Source of the DNA: Lucinisca nassula
Lineage: Eukaryota > Mollusca > Bivalvia > Lucinida > Lucinidae
Direction: 5' to 3'
DNA: 64,000 bases
NCBI GenBank assembly: GCA_963580285.1
Contig: OY757011.1
Coordinates: 163,461,406-163,525,405 of the forward strand
The position numbers and the translations under genes are program-made. The notes under the pieces were generated by a model. That model searched no databases, was not told the DNA's origin, and was given only the letters and a program-made list of their open reading frames with translations. Each line of letters begins with the position of its first letter. Within the stretch, counting starts at the first letter, position 1. Positions 43,920-53,530 of the stretch are shown in pieces.

Positions 43920-44820
43920 GAGCTGAGATTTAAACTGTTTCATTTAACTCTGAAATTCCAAACAAATAGCGAAGATTTTGATAAGAAGACGCGTTCTGCA
44001 GCGTCTGATCTTGGTCTACAGTGTTTGCCAAGCTCATCCTATGATTCCAGGATAATCCTCTTCAGTCTTATGGAATACCCTGACCTCAATGCAGCTATTT
44101 TCTACAAAACAAAAGGTTATTCTGACAAGTCAGTGATAGTCACGTAGATGTTAGCACTGAAGCGCTTTTCTTATTAGCAACTTCGGGTCGAATGCCAAAC
44201 AATCAACCCAAACATAACCCCGTCATTTGTCAGTGTTGGGTGCATGCGAGTGTTATCTGTAAAATCTGCACATGAATCAAATGTTGGATCTGGCAAACAA
44301 TGTAAACTCAGATCAAACACAACAGAACACGGTGCTGATCTTGTTCTACACTTTTTTGCATTAGTTACACTATCTTAAGTTTGAACGAATCAGTCCAAGT
44401 ACCCGTTCATGACCAGCCTGCATTTAGAGACGATCGGCATGAGTGTTGTCAGTGCTTTGATTTATTCACTGCCTTGAGTTTCTGGAGTGCACTCTTCCAT
44501 CACTGAAGTTTGGCTCGTCCATTCTGCTATAAAATGGCACCTAGAATTATATCACAGGACCTACACTAAGTATCTGTACCATATTCCAGGGTTGAAAGGG
44601 ACAGCCTTTCTTTCCAATTTCTCCACGCAAAGCCAATATACACCAAAGCTATAATTTACCTAAACTTGACCGCAAAAGTCAGAAAGAAAACCCATTAATA
44701 TTCTTGTCTGCAGCTGACCTGGTCCAACAGCAGGCTGGTCTTTAAGGATTAAATATTGACAACACTGATAGAAAACAGTGTAAAACCTGAGCAAACTGCT
44801 GAGCAGACGCCGCATTGATC
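43920..44820. repeat. Scattered fragments of TTAA-type MITEs
   Basis: GCGTTCTGCAGCGTCTGATC (about 43,990), GGCAAACAATGTAAACTCAG (about 44,290) and the segment near 44,780-44,825 resemble the interior of the 27,766 family. All are degraded and without ends. No gene was recognised; the frame at 43,830-44,147 lacks motifs. Confidence 0.4.
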
Positions 44821-45282
44821 TGGGTATACAGGTCCAATTTTAGTTACTGCTCGATTGTCTGGCATTTCTGCAGCAAAACAAATACTGAAAAACTAGAGAA
44901 ATTACAGCACAGAGGACTGAAAATTGTTTTTAACGAGTATGATACACCTTACTTGGAGCTTCTAAACCGGGTAAATCTCCCCACTTTACATCTTGGGAGA
45001 CTGAGACTGATAGCTCTTGAAACTTTTAAATGTATAAATAACATTGCCCCGGTATATATTAGAGACTTGGTCATGATCAAACACTCTAATTACTCTTTCA
45101 GGTACGAAAATACACCGCAGGTACCCACTGTCATGGGCGGGGGTGAGAAATAAGTTTGGTAGTTGCAGATGAGATTCTTTGTCTTTATCATTTAAGAACT
45201 CATCCATTGATTTTATTTTGCTTAATTTAGCGAACCGCCTAACTGAGGTAATGGCCAGATGTGACAGACACCGTATCTGATA
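44815..45282 (+). mobile_element. LINE fragment, C-terminal end of RT ORF
   Basis: A plus-strand frame gives NFSYCSIVWHFCSKTNTEKL, EKLQHRGLKIVF and LGRLRLIALETFKCINNIAP, the post-RT motifs of CR1/Jockey-group LINEs (SIVWH, LEKLQxRxLR). It is open from 44,815 to about 45,150. A frameshift follows, and the 3' UTR-like part has AACCGCCTAACTGAGG, shared with the copy ending near 50,480. It abuts the R-inv repeat at about 45,283. Confidence 0.7.
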
Positions 45283-45631
45283 CACTCTCGGGAACTAGAG
45301 TGTGTTTCGGGAGCTGCCGCGATTATGTGGGAGCTACTCCGTCTGAAAATATGCGGCATTATCCCTTCACTGTACATGGATTGATCATTTTTTCACATCT
45401 AAATGATGAATGAGGACTGACATACACAGAATATTAGTGTTGTGAATCGGACAGAAAAGTTACAATCGATTATCGGTAAAGTAAAACCGATTGATTATCG
45501 ATTGTACAATCGGATATCCCATCATTTGCTTCAACAATATATAACTGTAGCAAACGCTTTTCAGAGCCTCCATTTATACTTTCCCACCCAAATATAGAGC
45601 GTAATTTGTTCCAGAAAACAGCTCATAGTTA

Positions 45632-45829
45632 ATGAGGCAGTGGGCTCTAGTTTTGCCTGGTGTCCCACAAGGGACTGTTCTTGGTCTCCTGTTATTCTCC
45701 CTGTACATTAATGATATTTCCTCTGACATTGATTCAGAAATAAGTCTGTTCGCAGACGATTGTGTTTGCTACAGGGAAACAAGAAATATAGAGGACTCAG
45801 TGAAACTTCAGAATGACATAGACACGTGA
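45632..45829 (+). mobile_element. LINE RT fragment (motifs B and C) inside the hAT-like element
   Basis: Reads LPGVPQGTVLGLLLFSLYIN, DISSDIDSEISLFADDCVCY and RETRNIEDSVKLQNDIDT, a short open piece of a CR1/Jockey-group RT. It starts and ends abruptly. It was probably deposited in the DNA element before or after that element's insertion; the order is unknown. Confidence 0.75.
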
Positions 45830-47094
45830 TGATAAGGATGTTGGGCACGAAAATGGGGCATGGAATTTCAGCCCGTTAATGCAGTATTATGCAGATAACT
45901 AGGAAGAGACCCAATGAAATTAAGTGAACGGTGATTCCATTAAATACCTTGGTGTGACAATCAGACACGATTTGAGCTTCATAACACCTAATTAAAGATA
46001 TATACAGTTATACAAACTTAATTACTTTGACACGTGTGATAAAACATGACATGCAATCAACTCAAAACTGTCAGCTTAGCGAGAAAGAGATCACCGAAAA
46101 AGAAAGCAGTTTAATTAACAATTTAATATTCAGGCTATACAATGAGCCCAAACTTTCATTCCCGCCTTTATGGGCAAGACCAATGCGAATATAAAAGTTT
46201 TCTGCAACCAACATCATTGAAAAATCAATTGTCTATCTTTTTTTCTGTTGGCGATCGGATTGTAGCAAATATACATGGATTGAATCTTATTGTTTTATTT
46301 TAATAGGGCGTTTTTTTCTTCATAAAAAAAAAATATAAATTGGAACCGATAAAATATGTTCTCAATAACTAAACGGTTGTGTTTTGAGAAATGCGCCTTG
46401 TATTATGCAAATTTTATTTTTGAAAGTCCTATCTTATTTACCAATAGCAGACTACCCCATAATGAGGTCGTTTTTGTTTTTTTCGCGCCAAGCATGCGCT
46501 TTTTCCCGCGAAAAAAAAACAAACAAAAAAATAGCGTTCACGAGACAGTAGAAAAGTCTGTTTTAATTTTGCAATCATCCAACTTAAGATGTTGCTAATC
46601 GCCGTAGGAGGATTTTCACACTTGTTGATTGAGTTTCATGATTGAGAGATACACCCAAATAAGAGTCATAACTTCACCTTATTTTCACACCTAGTCACGC
46701 GGAACATTCATTATACGCTTATCAGTATGACCGAAGATTTGTGTTTGCAGTGTAATAGTAGAATAGTAGCGTGAATAATACGGTCGGCGATCATAACCCG
46801 TTTCGGTTAACTGAGTTAACTGACACGCACCGTTGGTTTGGACCCGGATTTCCGGGACATAGCGAGGTTGATGTGTATTACAAATCCGCTTTATATCGCA
46901 AATTGGTAGCAATTACACACTCTAAAACTTACAACGAATTCATTTTGGAAGCATTGATATGGATAAACGCACTTAAACATATTCCATTTTGACTTCTCGA
47001 ACGTTATTTATTTATGTTGATATAGAAAGGAATACCGAGCTCACATTTGACCACGTGTCTGTTACCGTCAAAAGCGATAAGATCATACTTTTAC

Positions 47095-47275
47095 ACAACG
47101 GTATTTATAATCAACACCAAAGGCACTAATTATGGTCGCTGAAGTGTGGACAGTCAACAGGTGTCACATGCTAAAAACGTGTTTACATAACGGTATTTAT
47201 AATCAGTGCCAAAGGCACTAATTATGGTCGCTGAAGCGTGGAGAGTCACAGGTGTCAGGTGCTAAAACACGTGCC
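47095..47275. repeat. Tandem duplication, about 90 bp x 2
   Basis: ACGGTATTTATAATCARYRC, CAAAGGCACTAATTATGGTC and GCTGAAGYGTGGA occur at about 47,098-47,185 and 47,190-47,275. Inside the hAT-like element. Confidence 0.75.
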
Positions 47276-48341
47276 GGGTTAATTTAAAGAGTATGAAATT
47301 AATGCCGATAAATAGACTTCAAAGGAAAGAAACCTTATCAAGATGGCATGATGAATTTTTTTCTGCGATAAAAAGAGTGCGCACAGCAGGCTTCATTTAC
47401 AATCGATAGTGACAAAAGTGCTATCGATTGTCGCCGACGTTGCTCAGAACGATTAGTTTTCGATGTTCAGCGACAATCGGAGCAACACTACAGAATTTGC
47501 ACCAAAGGATCTCGTTCTAAGCAAAATCTTATAAAAATATTGCTTTCATACATTCGTGCTGACATAAAACTAAAGTCAAATTACCCTGTGTTCGATTTTG
47601 CTACGGTTGCCTACTTTCATCAATGATTTTTTCACTATTTTTTTTCGGCCTGCTCAGAAAGGTAAATCATTTTAACATTGCTTAGCATTGCCAAAATTTT
47701 ATATTATTCTCTCATTCTTCTACCATAAATCAAAACACACAAGGGAACCTACTTTTGTTTACCATTTTCAGGTCCTAGGAACTATCGCAAGAGCTCATGG
47801 ATGTGTCTTGGGAACAAAATTACTTTGACGCGATAGCTCCCCTGGTGTCCACCCGTGAAATATGGGATTTATAAACCTCGGGAGGTTGAACATCCTAATC
47901 TGTGGTACTAAATTCTAATCTGTGGTACTAAAAAAAAGTTTATATTTACTGTTCTTTGTGTGTTTCTCCTGTACTCTCTGTATCTACTTCTGTTTGCTGA
48001 CTTGAAGAGGCAAAGTTTCGATGTCCTAAAACTGACACTCTGGCTCTGTGTTGGCAACACCTATGAGACACAAAAAAGGAATCATTATGCTTTGTAGTAA
48101 GAAGACCAGGGAAGACGAGACAAGTCTATGAGCTGACAGGAAACATTTCTGAGGCTCAGGGCAGTCATCTGACCAAAGCCTTCACTTGTCACGTAGACCA
48201 TAAAACACTTATTTAAAGTTGGGGTCAGTTTTAAGACCGAGCTCATGGTGGCCATGGAAAGGTACATACCAATAAAAATGACCAAAACAAAACATAGTGT
48301 ACCATGGATTGATAACACGATCAAACACCTAATCAGAAGGC

Positions 48342-50480
48342 ATGACAGAATGTATTTTCGTGCTCGAATGTATAAGAATCTTTCAATCGGCTTTTACATG
48401 TGAAGCTGATGGTGAGCTACCATCAAAAGGTAAAAGCCCGTTCCCCTCTATGGGGGATATAACAGTTGACCCCAAAGGGGTCGCAAAACGGTTGGAAAAG
48501 CTCAACATACGTAAGGTATCTGGGCATGACGGTCTGCATGCCAGGGTGCTTTAGGAATGTAGTGCTGAAATATCTCCCCTGCTGACCTTTATTTTCAATG
48601 AATCACTTACTCAGGGCTCTCTACCAGATGACTGGCGACAAGCAAACGTAACCCCAGTCTTTAAGAAAGGAGAAAAATATGATGCTGCAAATTACAGACC
48701 GGTGTCGCTCACATGTATCTGTTACAAAACCCTGGAGCATATATTAGTAAGCAACATTAACAATCACCTAGCCCCTGAAAGCATTCTTGCTGACTGTCAA
48801 CATGGTTTCCGAAGTCAAAGGTCTTGTGAAACTCAATTAGTTCAATTCTACCGTGACATAGAGAGCAAGCTGGATTGGGCCATTAATCGTGGCCACAAAC
48901 AGACTGACCTGATTATCATGGATTTTGCCAAGGCCTTCGACAAGGTACCTCACAGGAGGCTATTGTACAAATTGGATCATTATGGGCTAAGAGGATCCAC
49001 ACTTACCGTAAGTGGGTTAGCTCATGGCTCTCTGGATGCACACAACAAGTTGTACTTGATGGTCAAGCGTCGGATCCAGTCCCTGTTTTGTCTGGTGTCC
49101 CACAAGGTTCGGTACTTGGATGGGTCCTTTTCTTGACATTTATTAATGATCTTCCTGATAATATTAGGTCATCTGTTCGCTTGTTTGCTGATGATAGTGT
49201 TTTGTATAGGAATATTATATACTTCTTCTAATTGCCTTATCTTACAAGATGACCTGGAGGCGATTTGGCAAATGAAGTTCAATGTGACCAAATGTCATTC
49301 AATGAGGGTGTCACGGCACCCTCCAGACAAGCAGATTAAATTCAACTACTCACTACATCAGCATACATTGGAACATGTCCATTCCGCAAAATATGTTGGT
49401 ATCACCATCACTGATAATCTTGATTGAGGTCAACATATTTCTGAGATTACATCTAAGGCAACTAGGACATTAGGGTTTCTTAGACGCAATTTGGTTTTTG
49501 CTCCTAGGCAGAGAAAGGATGTTGCATACAAAACCTTGGTTCGACCTCAACTTGAGTAGGCATCACCTGTTTGGCATCCCCATGTTAAAACTCAGGTTCA
49601 ACAGATTGAGACGGTTCCTGTTTGGCATCCTCATGTTAAAACTCAGGTTCAACAGGTTGAGAAGGTTCAGAGGATGGTTGGAGCCGCCGCCCATAGGGGC
49701 TTGAAGAAATATATTGGCTGCATGATGCTTCCACACAGAGCTGAATCCGGCCCACACACTAGTACTGGTAAACCTCTTAGAGGATCTAAGCCTGTCCAGG
49801 AACCATGCTAATAAACCCTATTGGTTTTATTGGGCGACAGGGCTTGAGATGTCATTTCATCTCAATGTCGGGTAAAAGTCCCACAAAATTGGAAGCAACG
49901 TCTCCAAAATGACCTTTACAGCGTTGACAGGGACGTTAAAGCTCAAATCAAACAAAATCAGAGGACGACAGCCCGATGGACCTGCAGGCGATGACAGAAC
50001 AAAAGTAGTGTTGGTGAAATGCTTGATGAGCTGGAGTGGCCGTCGTTGGAGGCCCGTCGCGAGCAGTCCTCTTTAACCTTTTTTTATAAGATACACTCTG
50101 ACACAGTGTCTCTCAATAAAGATAAATACTTGCCCCCTGTGACTACTTCAACTCAAACAAGGGCATCAAAAATAAACAACAGTCAATATCGTAGGTATCA
50201 GGCCTACAGTGATGCCCTGAAGAATTCTTTCTTCCCTAGAACTATTCCTCAGTGGAATAGTCTACCCTCCTCTGTGGTAAATGCCAAAATTGCAGAGGAG
50301 TTCAAAGCCCGCATGGTGTAGATTGGGACCCAGAGGTGTGCGTTTTAGTACATCTCTGAAAGCAGATTGTAAATAGTTTTAAGAACTCATCCAGTGAGTT
50401 TTTTTTGTTGCTAAATTCTAAATTTAGCGCACCACCTAACTGAGGAAATGGCCAAGTATGACCGACTCAGTATATGAAGA
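48342..50480 (+). mobile_element. CR1/Jockey-group LINE, RT region, decayed
   Basis: Frame 48,342-49,136 has one TAG (48,552) and covers KLNIRKVSGHDGLHARVL, SLPDDWRQANVTPVFKKG, AANYRPVSLTCICYKTLEHI, DCQHGFRSQRSCETQ and DFAKAFDKVPHRRLL. After frameshifts come SGVPQGSVLG-like and FADDSVLYRN-like segments (about 49,085-49,205), then AKYVGITITDNLD and SFFPRTIPQWNSLPSSVVNA to 50,321. A 52-bp tandem duplication lies at 49,568-49,667, and a SINE at 49,675-49,957. The 3' end shows GATAGATAG near 50,500. Confidence 0.85.
49675..49957 (+). mobile_element. SINE-like repeat family 1, inserted in a LINE, exact boundaries
   Basis: Flanked by TCAGAGGA at 49,667-49,674 and 49,958-49,965. Head TGGTTGGAGCCGCCGCCCAT. 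The body is the reverse of the copy at 22,230. The tail is GTTGACAGGGACGTTAAAGC then TCAAATCAAACAAAA. Both sides continue the LINE reading (KVQR before, RTTARWT after). This fixes the family's length at about 283 bp and its direction. Confidence 0.9.
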
Positions 50481-50602
50481 TACATGTAGATAGATAGTCA
50501 GCATGCGACATTTGACAATATCCTTCCTTACTTCAGCCACTGAAGATTCTAAAGAGGACCACACTGTATGTGTTTGACCAACTTTAACCGTATAAAAGTT
50601 AA

Positions 50603-52420
50603 CAAGAGGGCCATGATGGCCCTGGATCGCTCACCTGATCCATGAGCCACAAGTGGGCCCCGGGGAGGGCCATTATTGACCCCAGGGCTATAATGTGCAT
50701 AATGTTGAGGGAAGTCTAAAAAGGTGAAGCTTCATACCAAATATCAACAAAGGCTATAATCTGAATAATCTTGGCAAAGGTTCACCAGATAAAGGTACAC
50801 ACCAAATATCAAAGACCTAGGCCTTGCGGAAGATGTTATAAGCCTATGTAAAACCAAATGGCCCCAGGGCGGGGGCATTTTTGGCCTCAGGGCTATAATT
50901 TAAACAATCTTAATAGAGGTCAGCTAGATGAAATTTCACACCAATATCAAAGACCTAGGCCTTGTGGTTTCACAGTAGAAGATTTTTAAGGATTTTCCCT
51001 ATATAAGTCTATTAAAACCAAAGGGCCCCGGAGCGGGGGCATTTTTGGCCCCAGCACTATAATTTGAACAATCTTGGTAGGGGTCCACTAGATGAAGCTT
51101 CATACCAAATATCATAGAACTGGGCCTTGTGGTTTCAGAGAAGTAGATTTGTAAAGATTTTCCCTATATAAGCCAATGTAAAACCAAAGGGCCCCGTGGG
51201 GGGGGGGGGGGGGGGGAGGGGGGGGGGCATTTTTTGTCCCAGCACTATAACTTGAACAATCTTGGTAGGGGTCCACTAGTTGAAGCTTCATACCAAATAT
51301 CAAAGTCCTGGCCCTTGTGGTTTCAGAGAAGAAGATTTTTAAAGATTTTTCCCTATATAAGCCTATGTAAAACCAAAGGGCCCCGGGGCGGGGGCATTTT
51401 TGGCCCCAGCACTATAATTTGAACAATCTTGGTAGGGGTCCACTTGATGAAGCTTCATACCAAATATCAAAGACCTGGGCCTTATGGCTTCAGAGAAGAA
51501 GATTTTTAAAGATTTTCCCTATATAAGCCAATGTAAAACCAAAGGGCCCGTGGCGGGGGCATTTTTTGTCCCAGCACTAAAATTTGAACAATCTTGGTCG
51601 GGGTCCACTAGATGAAGCTTCATACCAAATATCAAAGTCCTGGGCCTTGTGGTTTCAGAGAAGAAAATTTTTAAAGATTTTCCTTATATAAGCCTATGTA
51701 AAACCAAAGGGCCCCAGGGCGGGGGCATTTTTGCCCCCAGCATTATAATTTGAACAATCTTGGTAGGGGTCCACTAGATGAAGCTTCATACCAAATATCA
51801 AAGACCTGGGCCTTGTGGTTTCAGAGAAGAAAATTTTTAAAGATTTTCCCTATATAAGCCTATGTAAAACCAAAGGGCCCCGTGGCGGGGGCATTTTTTG
51901 TCCCAGCACTATAATTTGAACAATCTTGGTAGGGGTCCACTAGATGAAGCTTCATACCAAATATCAAAGACCTGGGCCTTGTGGTTTCAGAGAAGAAGAT
52001 TTTTAAAGATTGTCCCTATATAAGCCTATGTAAAACCAAAGGGCCCCAGGGCGGGGGCATTTTTGGCCCCAGCACTATAATTTGAACAATCTTGGTAGGG
52101 GTCCACTAGATGAAGCTTCATACCAAATATCAAAGACCTGGGCCTTGTGGTTTCAGAGAAGAAGATTTTTTAAGTTTTTGGTGAAAAAAATCTATTTTTG
52201 GCTCCTGTGACCTAAATGTGCAACGGACCGGAACCATTTGAACAACTTTGAAAGGGGACCACCTAAGGATCATTCATGTGAAGTTTGGTCAAAATCCGAT
52301 CAGTGGTTTAGGAGGAGATGTCGTTTAAAGAAATTGTTTACGCACGGACGCACGCACGACGGACGACGGACAAAAAGTGATCCCAAAAGCTCACCTCGTC
52401 ACTACGTGACGGTGAGCTAA
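50603..52420 (+). mobile_element. Tandem-core rolling-circle-like element, youngest-looking copy
   Basis: Starts CAAGAGGGCCATGATGGCCC and ends GTGACGGTGAGCTAA. The flanks are ...AAGTTAA and TAAAACATT (A before, T after). About nine core units of about 165 bp are more alike than in other copies. A G-run (51,198-51,228) interrupts one unit. The complete 3' module has an ACGCACGGACGCACGCACGACG stretch and the CACCTCGTCACTACGTGACGGTG hairpin. Confidence 0.8.
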
Positions 52421-52649
52421 TAAAACATTGGGTTGATTTTTCAGAAGCATCATTTCTGAGTAAATGTGGGTCGGGTATAAAAGGCAAGGCTGCGCCGGGC
52501 TGGGCCGCCAAGCCAAAAATGCTGATCCAAAGATTTGATATTTCGTCTCTTGTTATAATTAAGATATATATTGTAGTCAGTTTGGTATAAAATTATTATG
52601 AATAACATATTTGATAACTGCAAGAAGGTTCATCTCTCTACATCGTTTA

Positions 52650-53345
52650 ATTTTCTTGTAATCACAATTTTCCGAAATGAGGAGTGTAAAAGCCAAGGCC
52701 GAGAAAAATGGAAATATTTCTTAATATCTATCAATTTTTTTTGCCCTGATGATATTTAAATTTGATTTTTTTTATCATGTGTACATCTATAAATAGAAAA
52801 TATAATAAACATATCAAAATCACCTCAAATGATCAAATATCATATTTTCTAATGGTTTCTATTTTTAGATTAATTGAACTAGCGGAAACGACCGAATTGT
52901 AGCGAAAAGAAAAAAAATGTATTGTTACTGCTAGCTGGAATTAAAAAAAATATAAAAATTGATTGTTATAATATTTGTTAACATGTATGTGTATATTAAA
53001 ATGATAAAGAAAAACTGTTATTTGTTTAATTTTTCTTTAATCCCAGCTAGCAGTAAACAAAACTTTCTTCCCTTTCGATCCTTTTCGGCTGTTTTCTTAA
53101 TTAAGTCAATCTAAAAATAGAAACAATTAGAAAATAAGAAAATTAACAATTTAAGGTAGTCTTATATGTTTGTTATATTTTTCTATGGACAAATGATGAC
53201 AATAATCAAATTCAAATATTTTCAGGACAAAAAGAAGTACTTTAATCTGTAAGAAATTAAGAAATATTATCATTTTCTCGGCCTTATCTTTTATACCCCT
53301 CGATTTCGGAAAAAGGGGTATTACAAGAAAACCGACCGCACACAA
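52650..53345. repeat. Long imperfect inverted repeat (arms about 290-310 bp)
   Basis: The left arm (about 52,650-52,945) has TTTTCTTGTAATCACAATTT, AAAAGCCAAGGCCGAGAAAA, TTTCTATTTTTAGATTAATTG and TACTGCTAGCTGGAATTAAA. The right arm (about 53,033-53,345) reversed has TTTTCTTGTAATACCCCTTT, AAGATAAGGCCGAGAAAATG, TTTCTATTTTTAGATTGACTT and GCTAGCTGGGATTAAAG. About 85 bp separates them. It is AT-rich and non-coding. A 52-bp tandem duplication follows (53,296-53,395, CCTCGATTTCGGAAAAA). Confidence 0.8.
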
Positions 53346-53395
53346 CCCTCGATTTCGGAAAAAACGGTTATTACAAGAAAACCGACCGCACACAG

Positions 53396-53485
53396 TACTG
53401 GTAAACTGTTTAGAGGATCTAAGCCTGCCCAGCAAAGCGTTGCGAGTCGCACCGTTCATGTTTATAAACCTATTGGTTTCATTGG
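53396..53485 (+). mobile_element. Fragment of SINE-like family 1
   Basis: GTACTGGTAAACTGTTTAGA then GGATCTAAGCCTGCCCAGC and CCTATTGGTTTCATTGGG matches the middle of 49,675-49,957. Confidence 0.6.
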
Positions 53486-53530
53486 GAATAAATCAAATTG
53501 GAATAAAACAGTATTCGAAATTATCACTTC

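Larger units (their letters stand above)
45435..47490 (-). mobile_element. hAT-like DNA transposon, non-autonomous, 2,056 bp
   Basis: Left end TAGTGTTGTGAATCGGACAG. The right end reversed is TAGTGTTGCTCCGATTGTCG. The flanking octamers are CAGAATAT and CAGAATTT (7 of 8 alike). TAG-type ends with an 8-bp duplication are usual for hAT. The interior has ATCGATTATCGG / CGATAGTGACAAAAGTGC stretches, a LINE RT fragment at 45,632-45,829, a duplication at 47,095-47,275 and a ~550-bp block shared with the element at 53,531. No transposase was seen. Confidence 0.8.
45283..47865 (-). repeat. Dispersed repeat R-inv, copy split by a hAT-like element
   Basis: The outer parts 45,283-45,434 and 47,491-47,865 match 41,455-41,980 in reverse: TCTAGTTCCCGAGAGTG at one end, TTTCACGGGTGGACACC at the other (minus strand). 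The halves meet at ATTCTG, where the unoccupied copy reads GATTCTGGGTGTGTC at about 41,820. Confidence 0.85.
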
